Shown here: positions 9,150 through 18,392 of the stretch, in pieces
Layout of the letters: every line of letters begins with the position of its first letter
Position numbering within the stretch: position 1 is the stretch's first letter
DNA from: Butyricimonas paravirosa
GTDB lineage: Bacteria > Bacteroidota > Bacteroidia > Bacteroidales > Marinifilaceae
Direction: 5' to 3'
Length of the DNA stretch: 64,000 bases
Assembly (NCBI RefSeq): GCF_032878955.1
Contig: NZ_CP043839.1
Coordinates: 2,666,001 to 2,730,000, forward strand
Position numbers and translations under genes: made by a program
The notes under the pieces: model-generated
Seen by the model: the letters and a program-made list of their open reading frames with translations, nothing else
Told to the model about the DNA's origin: nothing
Database searches by the model: none

Positions 9150-10436
9150 GTGAAAAAGATTCTGATCATCACCTATTATTGGCCACCTTCAGGAGGACCG
9201 GGAGTTCAACGCTGGCTGAAGTTCTCGAAGTACCTTCCGGAATTTGGTTATGATCCGATCATTATCACGGTTGATCCGGAAAAGGCTGAATATCCCATAA
9301 AAGACCACACGCTGGAACAAGATGTACGAGCCGGACAAATCGTGTATCGAACGGATTGTTCCGGTATATATGAATATTATAAAAAACTGACTAAAGCCCA
9401 AAGTGCCCCGTATAGCGGATTCGTCAATGAAGGGAGTCCCAGTCTAAAACAGAAGATTGCCCGTTTTATCCGGGGTAATTTTTTCCTACCGGATGCCCGG
9501 AGAGGCTGGAATAAACACGCTTATCGCCAAGCAATCCAAATTATTCAGGAAGAAAAAATAGACGCCGTCATCACAACGGGCCCGCCTATGTCAACCCATC
9601 TGGTCGGACAAAAACTAAAAAAGCGTTTCCATCTGCATTGGATTGCTGATTTTCGAGACCCATGGACTGACATCTATTACTATAATAAAATGTACCCAAC
9701 TCCCATTGCAAAAGCGATTGACCGGCAATATGAACGAAATGTTCTTCTGGATGCAGATCAGGTAATCACGGTAAGCGACTACATCAAAAAGCAACTGGCA
9801 GCAAAATCTCCGGCCATTCAAGCCTCTAAAATAAAAGTTATCGCTAATGGATTCGATGCCGAGGATTTCGACCTAACTATTCCAAAGGAAGATGTTTTCA
9901 CGATCACCTACACGGGGACTTTGGCGGCTGACTACACGATTGATTCCTTTATCCATTCAGTTAAAAGACTTTCCACATCAGGAAAACTCAAACTACGTTT
10001 TGTCGGTAAAGTGGATCAGGGTATAGCTCAAAAACTCTCGGAACAACTGGGAGATTTCGTAGAAATCCATTCATTCGTAGCTCACGCAAATGCCATCAAA
10101 TACATGAAGAGTTCTTCTGTTCTATTACTCATTATCCCCAACATCGAAGGGAGTAAAGGTAATCTCACGGGCAAGCTTTTCGAGTATATCGGCTCCAGAA
10201 CCCCTATTCTTTGCCTCGGTCCCACCGATGGTGATGCCGCAGCCATCATTCAAGTTTGTAAGGCCGGGAAAACATTCGAATATGACGATGAAGAAGGTAT
10301 GTTTCAATTTCTAACCTCCTTACTGAATAATTTTGATCCACAATCTCCTATAAAAGAGGACAATGTAGTCAACCGTTATTCGAGAAAGTCCTTAACCCAG
10401 TCTTTAACCCAAATCTTAGCCCGCCATGAAGCTTAA
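9150..10436 (+). CDS. Glycosyltransferase, GT4-like
   Basis: 428 residues with a GT-B fold pattern. The N-terminal half starts ILIITYYWPPSGGPGVQRW, a common start in GT4 enzymes of Bacteroidota surface-polysaccharide loci. The C-terminal donor domain includes FTITYTGTL and GKLFEYIGSRTPIL, the region that holds the nucleotide sugar. It probably adds one sugar to the lipid-linked repeat unit on the cytoplasmic face. Donor and acceptor cannot be read from sequence. Its 3' end overlaps the next gene by 11 bases, so the two are likely co-translated. Confidence 0.82.
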   Translation: MKKILIITYYWPPSGGPGVQRWLKFSKYLPEFGYDPIIITVDPEKAEYPIKDHTLEQDVRAGQIVYRTDCSGIYEYYKKLTKAQSAPYSGFVNEGSPSLKQKIARFIRGNFFLPDARRGWNKHAYRQAIQIIQEEKIDAVITTGPPMSTHLVGQKLKKRFHLHWIADFRDPWTDIYYYNKMYPTPIAKAIDRQYERNVLLDADQVITVSDYIKKQLAAKSPAIQASKIKVIANGFDAEDFDLTIPKEDVFTITYTGTLAADYTIDSFIHSVKRLSTSGKLKLRFVGKVDQGIAQKLSEQLGDFVEIHSFVAHANAIKYMKSSSVLLLIIPNIEGSKGNLTGKLFEYIGSRTPILCLGPTDGDAAAIIQVCKAGKTFEYDDEEGMFQFLTSLLNNFDPQSPIKEDNVVNRYSRKSLTQSLTQILARHEA

Positions 10437-11430
10437 AAAAGCTATTTTCATGTTACGTAAACTTTTGCGAGATTTCAACACGAACCGCAAGATCGAAATT
10501 AACATGGAGAATCAATCTGAAACGCTAGGCTATTATTACATCAAATTTGACGAGGACATAGCTAAGCTCAATCGTCTGATTCACTCTTTCGACAAAAATG
10601 GAGTCCCCTTGAACACGACTTATATTGACGTGGAAGATACAAAACTGCACTACTATCCTATTTCTATCGGACAGTACGGGTTAGCCATATTCCACTCGTG
10701 GTTAAAGACACATTCCGAAGAGAAAAGGGCTCATTTTCTTCGCATTGCAGACTGGTTTATGAACAATCGGACAGATCATACAGAACTCGGTTGTTATTGG
10801 CTAACCGATGTGCCGAAACCCGAATACCATGTTTATCAACCTTGGAAATCCGCCTTCGCACAAAGTAGGGGAATATCCATGCTATTGAGAGCCTGGCAAC
10901 TTACAGAGGACGATGCCTACTTGAAGGTTGCAACTCAAGCATTAATTCCTTTCACGAAGGATATAACAGTCGGAGGGGTTTCCGTAGACCGAGAAAAGGG
11001 GGAAACCTTTTACGAAGAATACGTGGCAGAGTGTCCGACACGAGTACTAGATGGCCATGGCTTTTGCCTTTTCGGTTTATACGATTACATTCGTGCAGTT
11101 CCCGAAAACAAGGACCCCAACGGGTACGCACTCGCTCTTCGGCTGTTTAATGAAGGAATAGAAGGTCTTACCCGTCAACTTCCTCTGTTTGACATGGGGT
11201 TCTGGCCTCGATTCAATCGCTGCGATCTTTCCGGTTATCCACAAGATGACCCCTGCACGATCGGTTATCTCAGACTTGTTCGCCAGCAACTCCTAATTCT
11301 CTATCGAATCACCGGAAAAGAGGAATTACGCCTTTTTAGCGAGAAATTCCATCATTATGACCGTATTTCCAATATTTTAAAAATGTATCGCCACAAGTTC
11401 ACGGCATTAAAGAAACTGAATCGTTTATAA
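10426..11430 (+). CDS. D-glucuronyl C5-epimerase-like protein
   Basis: 334 residues without a signal peptide. The C-terminal two thirds match the (alpha/alpha) barrel of glucuronyl C5-epimerases, seen in FYEEYVAECPTRVLDGHGFC followed by LFGLYDYI, and in QPWKSAFAQSRGISMLLRA. Known members invert C5 of D-glucuronate inside heparosan-like chains. Here the gene lies in an operon predicted to make a di-N-acetylated uronic acid, so a uronic acid residue in the surface glycan is a plausible substrate. This is inference. The start overlaps the upstream glycosyltransferase by 11 bases; internal ATGs at codons 8 and 27 are possible alternatives. Confidence 0.7.
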   Translation: MKLKKAIFMLRKLLRDFNTNRKIEINMENQSETLGYYYIKFDEDIAKLNRLIHSFDKNGVPLNTTYIDVEDTKLHYYPISIGQYGLAIFHSWLKTHSEEKRAHFLRIADWFMNNRTDHTELGCYWLTDVPKPEYHVYQPWKSAFAQSRGISMLLRAWQLTEDDAYLKVATQALIPFTKDITVGGVSVDREKGETFYEEYVAECPTRVLDGHGFCLFGLYDYIRAVPENKDPNGYALALRLFNEGIEGLTRQLPLFDMGFWPRFNRCDLSGYPQDDPCTIGYLRLVRQQLLILYRITGKEELRLFSEKFHHYDRISNILKMYRHKFTALKKLNRL

Positions 11431-11449
11431 TAAAAACGGGAAAAAATAA

Positions 11450-11457
11450 TACTTTTG
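11450..11457 (+). promoter_or_regulatory. Possible internal promoter before the amidotransferase gene
   Basis: TACTTTTG is a perfect TAnnTTTG match 20 bases before the start codon, inside the 47-base gap after the epimerase-like gene. The -33 box is weak (TTTA at 11424). Confidence 0.4.
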
Positions 11458-11477
11458 TATAAACAAACTCTTGTAAT

Positions 11478-13406
11478 ATGTGTGGAATAGCCGGAATATT
11501 CGAACGGGATACAGATAACACTCAACTCATGTCGGAAATGCTGACCACGATTGAACATCGGGGGCCGGATGATCAATCTATATATACCTACCGGGATTTC
11601 ACTCTCGGACACCGGCGTTTGTCCATTATCGACGTCTCCACGTGTGGCAATCAACCTATTTTTAATGAAGACAAAAGTGTCTGTGTCATTTTTAACGGGG
11701 AGATATACAACTACGAAGAAATCCGGGAAGAACTCAAATCCAAGGGACACGTGTTCTATACCGCTACCGACACGGAAGTTCTGGTTCATCTTTACGAGGA
11801 GTACGGAACCGGATTCTTCAACAAGTTAAACGGTATTTTTGCTTTCGCCCTACTGGATCAAAACAATAACCGCCTGATTCTCGCACGGGATCATTTCGGA
11901 ACTAAACCTCTACACTATTTCCTCAAAGATGGTATATTAGTTTTCGGTTCCGAACAGAAATCCATTATCCTACACCCGAAATATGAACGGAAATTAAATT
12001 TAAAGGCTTTACATATACACTTGAACTTGCGTTACACGCAAGGGAATGAGACTCTTTTTGAAGGCATCAAACGTCTTCCCCCGGCTCACTTTGCCGTGTT
12101 TGAAAACGGTCTGTTCACGGTAAAACGCTACTGGCAGCTGGCTGTGAATATCGATCGATCCATCACGGAAAACGAGGCGAAAGAGAAAATGAACGAATTG
12201 ATCAAACAGGCCGTGAAACGCCAGTTGGTCAGTGATGTTCCAGTCGGCGTGTATCTATCGGGCGGACTGGATTCCTCAACGATCGTGCAGAAAATGCATG
12301 AACTGGGTGTTCCCGAGATCAACACGTTTACCCTAGGGTTTAATGAGCCCACGGATGAATTTCCCGATGCCCAACAAATCGCCGATCACTTTCACACGCA
12401 TCACCACACGTTGAGCCTATCGATGAATCCGATGCAACAAATGCCGAAAGTAATCTGGCATGCAGAGGAACCTAAAATTAATCTATTGCAGGGATTCAAT
12501 ATGTCGGCTTTTGTCCACCCAACCGTGAAGGTTATTCTCGGAGGGCTAGGCGGAGACGAACTATTTGCCGGATATGATATTCATAAATTTATTTACCCAT
12601 TCAAAAACTGGCATCACTATACTCCACAATGGCTACAACGTATGTTACGCTGGAAATCGGATTTCATCTTCCGTCTTCAGAACAATTCTAAATCATTACG
12701 TTACGACGAATATCGCCGGGGCGTACAAATGTTACTGTCTATCGGGAACGTGGAGCGCTTTTACCTCATCCTGCGAAACACGTGGGATTTCGATAACCCT
12801 TTCTACAAGAATATCTATTCGGAATCGTTCTTGAAACAGCAAGAAATAGAACAATTCAAGGTACATAAGGAATTTGACAAGATTTTTGAATCCGTACGCC
12901 ACCAGAACGGATTGGATCAAGTGCTATATGCCGAATTTCAATCCAAAATGGTAAACGATTATTTGCTTACGGATGACCGGATGTCCATGGCCCATTCGGT
13001 TGAGGAACGAATTCCTTTCCTTGATCGGGATTTGGTAGACTTCGGCTTTACTCTCCCCGTGGAGATGAAGATCAAAAATAACCAGACTAAAAATCTTTTC
13101 CGGGAAGCCATGAAACCATATCTTCCCCCCAAGATTATCACGAAAAAGAAATGGGGATTCACGGTGAACCCGTATCTACAATTCAAAAAGGATTTAAAAG
13201 ATACAGCCGAGAAGATTCTTACAAAAGAATATATCGAGAAACAGGGAATATTCAATTATGACTATATCCGCTATATTCTGGATTACCCGGCACATCCGAA
13301 ACTCCGGTGGCACTACAATTTTATCTGGATCATTCTGGGACTGGCTATCTGGGAACAGGAGTTCATACACAAACGAGTAGAAGATAACATCGAAGCTTAC
13401 TATTAA
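11478..13406 (+). CDS. AsnB-type glutamine-dependent amidotransferase
   Basis: 642 residues. The N-terminus MCGIAGIFERD has the catalytic Cys2 of class II glutamine amidotransferases, and the synthetase domain carries the ATP pyrophosphatase loop SGGLDSST at residues 261-268. Classical AsnB makes asparagine from aspartate. In surface-glycan loci, relatives such as WbpS amidate the carboxyl group of uronic acids. Since the surrounding genes predict an N-acetylated uronic acid, that role is the better guess here. All key residues are present, so it should be active. Confidence 0.8.
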   Translation: MCGIAGIFERDTDNTQLMSEMLTTIEHRGPDDQSIYTYRDFTLGHRRLSIIDVSTCGNQPIFNEDKSVCVIFNGEIYNYEEIREELKSKGHVFYTATDTEVLVHLYEEYGTGFFNKLNGIFAFALLDQNNNRLILARDHFGTKPLHYFLKDGILVFGSEQKSIILHPKYERKLNLKALHIHLNLRYTQGNETLFEGIKRLPPAHFAVFENGLFTVKRYWQLAVNIDRSITENEAKEKMNELIKQAVKRQLVSDVPVGVYLSGGLDSSTIVQKMHELGVPEINTFTLGFNEPTDEFPDAQQIADHFHTHHHTLSLSMNPMQQMPKVIWHAEEPKINLLQGFNMSAFVHPTVKVILGGLGGDELFAGYDIHKFIYPFKNWHHYTPQWLQRMLRWKSDFIFRLQNNSKSLRYDEYRRGVQMLLSIGNVERFYLILRNTWDFDNPFYKNIYSESFLKQQEIEQFKVHKEFDKIFESVRHQNGLDQVLYAEFQSKMVNDYLLTDDRMSMAHSVEERIPFLDRDLVDFGFTLPVEMKIKNNQTKNLFREAMKPYLPPKIITKKKWGFTVNPYLQFKKDLKDTAEKILTKEYIEKQGIFNYDYIRYILDYPAHPKLRWHYNFIWIILGLAIWEQEFIHKRVEDNIEAYY

Positions 13407-13416
13407 AAACATGATT

Positions 13417-13461
13417 ATGACAAAAAAAGAAAGCATCAAGCTATTCGAAGAACGTAATTAA
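13417..13461 (+). pseudogene. Possible remnant of a BRO-N/DinD-like gene start
   Basis: A 14-codon frame reading MTKKESIKLFEERN and then a stop. It resembles, from memory, the start of BRO-N/DNA-damage-inducible D-type proteins, which continue with KVRT. Nothing matching the rest of such a protein follows before the next gene. If real, it is a leftover of an insertion or deletion in this gap. The short length makes the call uncertain. Confidence 0.3.
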
Positions 13462-13572
13462 GTTTATCTTCAAACCGTGAAAAATTGTCATGGTTTGAAA
13501 TAAATCCAATAAATATTACAAACAAGGAACTGGCATTCAGGTATACACGATTATAATAAATACAACTAGATC

Positions 13573-14613
13573 ATGAAATACTCTATCATCATTGCCGTAT
13601 ATAACCGTCTGGAAGAAGTGAAAGAACTCCTTGAAAGCGCAGAAAAGCTCGAAGGGAATCGGTGTCTTTTTGAATTATTATTCGTGGATGACGGTTCGAA
13701 AGACGGGTTCAAGGAATTCATCGAACAATACCACTCTGCCAGCGGACTTCAAATACGAGCGATATACCAACAAAATCAAGGTCCCGGGGCTGCCAGAAAT
13801 TACGGCATGAGTAAAGCCCAAGGAGAGTATTTTATCTTTGTAGATTCCGATTGTATGTTTCCCCCTCAATGGCTGGCTGAAATTGAGAAGGCCCAAAACG
13901 AACATCATTATGACGCATTCGGAGGCCCGGACACCTGTCATCCCTCTTTTTCTCCCCTACTGAAAGCGATTAATTACTCCATGACCTCATTTATCGGAAC
14001 AGGAGGAACCAGGGGAAATAAAAAGCACGTGGGGCGTTTCTATCCTAGAAGTTTCAACATGGGAATATCCAGAAAAGTATATGACATGATTGGAGGTATG
14101 GGAGGATTGCGTCATGGTCAGGATATGGATTATTCCATGCGAATATACAATGCCGGTTTTAAAGTGGGGCTAATCGCAGATGCTTATGTCTATCATAAAC
14201 GCCGCACAAGTATACCCAAGTTCTTCCGCCAAATCTTTAACTGGGGAGTTGCACGCATCAATTTATCCAGACGCCATCCACATACGCTAAAACCGATTCA
14301 CCTGCTCCCGGCCCTATTAATCGTTGGATTAGTCGTTTTGGAATTATGCACCTTTTTCACAGGACAAAACTATCCTCCCGTACATTTTGTATGGAATATT
14401 GTTGACTACGGATTAATGCTTGTTTGCTTATTTGCTTTTTTTCAGTCACTTTTCAGATACCGGAACATCATTGTTGCCTTCCTCTCCATCATTACTTTGC
14501 TCATCCAAGTCTTCGCTTATGGCTTCGGGTTACTCTGGGGAGGCTGGAATGCCTTGCTCGGAAAGGAAGTAAAAGGATTTTCAAAAAATTATTACGGAAA
14601 TAAGAAATCATAA
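13573..14613 (+). CDS. Glycosyltransferase family 2 with C-terminal membrane segments
   Basis: 346 residues. The GT-A domain starts YSIIIAVYNRLEEVKELL, has FVDDGSKDG and the metal-binding region FVDSDCMF, and the HGQDMDYSMRI segment that resembles the acceptor-side motif. About three hydrophobic segments in the last 110 residues suggest attachment to the inner membrane. It likely adds a sugar to a lipid-linked intermediate of the polysaccharide repeat. It lies 166 bases after the amidotransferase and 8 bases before the epimerase gene. Confidence 0.82.
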   Translation: MKYSIIIAVYNRLEEVKELLESAEKLEGNRCLFELLFVDDGSKDGFKEFIEQYHSASGLQIRAIYQQNQGPGAARNYGMSKAQGEYFIFVDSDCMFPPQWLAEIEKAQNEHHYDAFGGPDTCHPSFSPLLKAINYSMTSFIGTGGTRGNKKHVGRFYPRSFNMGISRKVYDMIGGMGGLRHGQDMDYSMRIYNAGFKVGLIADAYVYHKRRTSIPKFFRQIFNWGVARINLSRRHPHTLKPIHLLPALLIVGLVVLELCTFFTGQNYPPVHFVWNIVDYGLMLVCLFAFFQSLFRYRNIIVAFLSIITLLIQVFAYGFGLLWGGWNALLGKEVKGFSKNYYGNKKS

Positions 14614-14621
14614 TTCACCAC

Positions 14622-15698
14622 ATGAAAATAGTTACCATCATAGGCGCACGCCCTCAATTCATAAAAGCAGCCGTGGTCAGTCGAGCCATCAGTAGTTTCC
14701 CGGATATACAGGAAGTTATCGTTCACACGGGACAACATTTTGACACGAATATGTCTGATATTTTCTTTGAAGAGATGTGTATACCCAAACCCAACTATAA
14801 TTTGAATATCAACGGAATGACGCATGGAGCAATGACGGGCCAGATGCTCGAAAAGATTGAATCTATCCTATTAACGGAACAGCCGGATTGGGTGATCGTT
14901 TACGGGGATACAAATTCCACGCTGGCCGGAGCCTTGGCAGCAAGTAAATTACATATCCGGGTTGCACACATCGAGGCCGGACTACGTTCATACAATATGA
15001 ATATGCCGGAAGAGATCAACCGAATTCTCACGGATAGGATAAGTTCCGTATTGTTTTGTCCCACAGAGCAAGCTATTAAAAATTTACACCAAGAAGGCTT
15101 TAAACAATTTCCTTGTACATTATTGAATTGTGGTGATGTCATGCAAGATGCCGCACTTTTTTATGCCAATAAAGCCAAACATCCTGATTTTTTACTTCCG
15201 GAACATTTTATTTTAGCTACTTTGCACCGGGCTGAAAATACGGATTCTCCCGAACGTTTACAATCTATTATCGCTGCTCTTGAAGAGATTGCACGGGAAA
15301 TGCCTGCCGTTATTCCTATTCATCCCCGTACCCGTAAAAAATTACAAGAGTTGAATTTCAATTTTAAACAAACCCGCCTCCAACTGGTGGACCCCGTGGG
15401 CTACCTGGAGATGGTTTATCTGCTAAAACACTGTTCTCTTGTTGCCACGGATAGTGGTGGTTTACAAAAAGAAGCCTATTTTTTCAAAAAATACTGTATC
15501 ACTCTCCGAACTGAAACGGAATGGGTTGAACTGGTTGAACAAGGAGCCAATATCATTACGGGTTGGAGATACGAAGATATTTTAAACAGCTACAAGCAAC
15601 TTAAACATACAACAAAAGACGTTTTTTCTTCTCCTCTGTACGGGGATGGACAAGCCGGACATATCATTATCCGGGAACTTCAACGAATAGATTCGTAA
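14622..15698 (+). CDS. wbpI: WbpI/WecB-family UDP-sugar 2-epimerase
   Basis: 358 residues of the UDP-GlcNAc 2-epimerase fold. The start MKIVTIIGARPQFIKAA has GARPQFIKA, which in my recollection is typical of the WbpI branch (UDP-2,3-diacetamido-glucuronate 2-epimerase), while WecB usually has GTRPEAIK. Other hallmarks are VYGDTNSTLAGALAA, HIEAGLRS, PEEINR and TDSGGLQKEA. With the WbpD- and WbpE-like genes it completes the late steps to UDP-ManNAc3NAcA. Plain UDP-GlcNAc 2-epimerase activity is the alternative. The last 19 bases overlap the converging gene on the other strand. Confidence 0.78.
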   Translation: MKIVTIIGARPQFIKAAVVSRAISSFPDIQEVIVHTGQHFDTNMSDIFFEEMCIPKPNYNLNINGMTHGAMTGQMLEKIESILLTEQPDWVIVYGDTNSTLAGALAASKLHIRVAHIEAGLRSYNMNMPEEINRILTDRISSVLFCPTEQAIKNLHQEGFKQFPCTLLNCGDVMQDAALFYANKAKHPDFLLPEHFILATLHRAENTDSPERLQSIIAALEEIAREMPAVIPIHPRTRKKLQELNFNFKQTRLQLVDPVGYLEMVYLLKHCSLVATDSGGLQKEAYFFKKYCITLRTETEWVELVEQGANIITGWRYEDILNSYKQLKHTTKDVFSSPLYGDGQAGHIIIRELQRIDS

Positions 15699-16843
15699 GC
15701 TGCTATTAACTGTTTAACAGAAACATCCCAATTATATTGCTCCAAACACAATTTGTGAGCCCGAGTTGCCATATCTTCCAAATCCAAGGTTACCAGCTGC
15801 TCTAATTTCCGGGCACAGTCTTCCGGAGAATTATCTTTATACACAACTCCAACTTGATGCTCTCGTACAATATTCCCAACACTATTCATATCGCTCACCA
15901 GCACGGGTAAACCATAATAAAAGTACTGGTATATCTTATTCGGAGAAGAACAGTCGGTCTGTACCGAACGCAGATTCGATATTACTCCCAAAGAATAGGC
16001 GCACATCTTAACGGCTTCTGCCGGAAACTTCAAATACCCGGGGAAATGTACCATCTCTTCTAAACCAAGTGCTAATACCAAATCCTTTATCTCTCCGGCA
16101 TAGGCCCCTTTTCCATATATGTCAAGACTGTACTTAGATTTATCCTTTATCAATGCCAATCCCTTGATCACATTTTGTAATCCCCGGTGATAAGTGATTC
16201 CCCCAACATAAAGTAAACGTATCTTTCCTGCTGTCGTCGGGTGTGGTTCCGGACGGGGAAACAACTCCATACTAATCGTATTGTCCACGTGATAATATGT
16301 CCGTGGAACCAGATCATTCATCCGGTCAGACATCTCCTTACATACCGTAATAACAATATCCGCCTTGCCTATCATCTCCCGTTCATAGCGTTTCCAAGCA
16401 TCAAAAGAATACATCAACTTCCCGGCTATCCCTTTCGTGTAGGGAGCCATATCCAACATATAAGGATAATTCTCATGACTATCCAAAACAAATTTTATCC
16501 CGAATTTCTTTTTTGCCCAATATCCAACCTCGGCTAAGGGTAGGTCATGTATATGAATCACGTCAAAAGTCTCCGCACACAATAAATTCCCGACCTGTTT
16601 CTTCCAAAACATAAAATAGAAGGGCAAGCGCAGACAGGCAATTTTCGCTTTATTATATAGGAAAGATGTCGACAAGGCTCTATGTAACCTGATTCCTTTA
16701 TAATTTTCATCCCCGACACGTTCTTTTTTTAGCGTTGCACACAACAAATGGACTTCATGTCCGGCTTTTATCAAGGATAACGCCTCTTTCTCAACCCGTT
16801 CGTCATCCGGGAACTGGTTCTCTAAAACCATCAGTATTTTCAT
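15680..16843 (-). CDS. Glycosyltransferase, GT4-like
   Basis: 387 residues, GT-B fold. The N-terminal domain has a start motif MKILMVLENQFPDDERVEKEA and the DVIHIHDLPLAEVG segment; the C-terminal donor domain has RLLYVGGITYHRG and SSPNKIYQYFYYGLPVLVS. It is the last gene of the - strand half of the polysaccharide cluster. Its final 19 bases overlap the end of the converging epimerase gene, so the two operons meet without a spacer and no terminator is visible between them. Donor sugar is unknown. Confidence 0.82.
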   Translation of the reverse strand: MKILMVLENQFPDDERVEKEALSLIKAGHEVHLLCATLKKERVGDENYKGIRLHRALSTSFLYNKAKIACLRLPFYFMFWKKQVGNLLCAETFDVIHIHDLPLAEVGYWAKKKFGIKFVLDSHENYPYMLDMAPYTKGIAGKLMYSFDAWKRYEREMIGKADIVITVCKEMSDRMNDLVPRTYYHVDNTISMELFPRPEPHPTTAGKIRLLYVGGITYHRGLQNVIKGLALIKDKSKYSLDIYGKGAYAGEIKDLVLALGLEEMVHFPGYLKFPAEAVKMCAYSLGVISNLRSVQTDCSSPNKIYQYFYYGLPVLVSDMNSVGNIVREHQVGVVYKDNSPEDCARKLEQLVTLDLEDMATRAHKLCLEQYNWDVSVKQLIAAYESIR

Positions 16844-16880
16844 GCTCCGAAGATATTATTCTATTATTCAAATAAACACA

Positions 16881-18335
16881 TTAACGCACATTCATTCGAA
16901 ATTTCCGGTAAGGTAAATAAATACCCAGCCATTTCATCATGGCTATAATTTTATGTTTCCCCGTCGGGTTCACAGGCAAGTCTATTGTTTTACCTGCAAA
17001 ATGATTAATCACTTCTCTAAATACCCGACAAGACTCTTTTACCCGATACTTTGCATCGGCACTCAGCAATGTTGTCAACATTATTCGGGAGTTAAAAGGT
17101 GAGCAAACTTCCGAAGCAATCCAACATTCCTGTTTTGACTGTGCAGTCGAAGGTCCCCAATCCAACTCCCAAAACAACATATCCAGCGCATTTAAATGAT
17201 TTGCTTTAAAAAGAGGACGATTCGTATCATACCATGCTTGCAATTCCCGTACGGCATAAGGATAGTTTCTACACTCCATCAACGCCGCAAGCTCCCTTCC
17301 CGATACATTCTCTGTATAATTGTAGTAACTACGGGCAATCTCTCCTAAATTACCATTTAACATTATTGCATCCTTAAAATAAGTTCCGTTCCCCGAAAGA
17401 ATCATTGCCGCTGTCCGATCTCTGGCATAATCAACACTATTCTTATACACTTCTTTCAAAATAGGATCGACCTCTGGCGAATACCGGAACACTTGAAATG
17501 ATTTCCCAACTAATTCTGTCAACTTTTTAGGAATAACCAGATCCGGGTGGTTTTCTTTAAAAGAAGGATGTTTATAAATAAAATAAGTACACTCTTTCAA
17601 ACCAAGACTAGCGGCAAAAACCATTCGGCTATCAAAGCCAGCCGTCACGGGGATCACTACTTTTTTATAACGTTTCGCTATCGCCTCGATATATCCTTTA
17701 AACATCGGAATCACCTGTTCCACAACATCCTGCAAGGCTTGTCTCTGAATAGGCTGTGCCGGGAAGAAACGCACGACTTTACGTGCAGTCACATCCAGGT
17801 AGGAATTTGCCATTAAACGAAATATTCCTTGTTTCCAAGTCTTGTTGGAGATCGCATATAATCGATATTTATAAACCGATGAATTAAAAAATGCTTTTGC
17901 CTCCGGGTCTACAACATCTTCCAAGGGGAAAAAATGTTCTATTAATTTCACTTGAGAGGCAAAAACGTCAAAAGAATCCTTATAATAAAGGATTCGCTGC
18001 GCACAAGCATCCGGTATAATTTTTACCCCCACAGCATCTTTACAAAGTACAATAAAATGACCACAATATTGATCCAGTTGCCGCATCAAATCTTCCACGT
18101 CAACAGATTCCGATAATCTCTTTACAATATCTTCATTTGTATATTCAGTATTCCGATAGTCAAACAGATAACCCAATACTGCCACAGACAAATGTTTCCC
18201 ATCCTGATGTACATAATCCAGATTCGGATGTACGTAAACATGATAATTATCAAACAAAAACTGTTTCCACCCGTCTAGAGCCAATTCTTTCTCTGAAATT
18301 ATATACTGCCTGTTAAAAAGCTCTGTTTCCATCAT
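16881..18335 (-). CDS. AsnB-like protein lacking the glutaminase cysteine
   Basis: 484 residues related to the C-terminal ATP pyrophosphatase domain of asparagine synthetases. The loop reads TAGFDSR (residues 231-237), the variant of SGGxDSS seen in asparagine-synthetase-like proteins. The N-terminal 180 residues resemble a worn-down glutaminase domain: there is no Cys at position 2 and no CGIAG start. It may therefore use free ammonia or an amine, or form an amide with another amino donor, or be non-catalytic. It sits between a flippase and a glycosyltransferase gene, so a role in decorating the glycan is likely. I cannot name the substrate. Confidence 0.65.
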   Translation of the reverse strand: MMETELFNRQYIISEKELALDGWKQFLFDNYHVYVHPNLDYVHQDGKHLSVAVLGYLFDYRNTEYTNEDIVKRLSESVDVEDLMRQLDQYCGHFIVLCKDAVGVKIIPDACAQRILYYKDSFDVFASQVKLIEHFFPLEDVVDPEAKAFFNSSVYKYRLYAISNKTWKQGIFRLMANSYLDVTARKVVRFFPAQPIQRQALQDVVEQVIPMFKGYIEAIAKRYKKVVIPVTAGFDSRMVFAASLGLKECTYFIYKHPSFKENHPDLVIPKKLTELVGKSFQVFRYSPEVDPILKEVYKNSVDYARDRTAAMILSGNGTYFKDAIMLNGNLGEIARSYYNYTENVSGRELAALMECRNYPYAVRELQAWYDTNRPLFKANHLNALDMLFWELDWGPSTAQSKQECWIASEVCSPFNSRIMLTTLLSADAKYRVKESCRVFREVINHFAGKTIDLPVNPTGKHKIIAMMKWLGIYLPYRKFRMNVR

Positions 18336-18392
18336 TTGTCCATTTTAAGATTCTTACAAATATAATTAATTCATCCGGTATGGGAAATAGTC

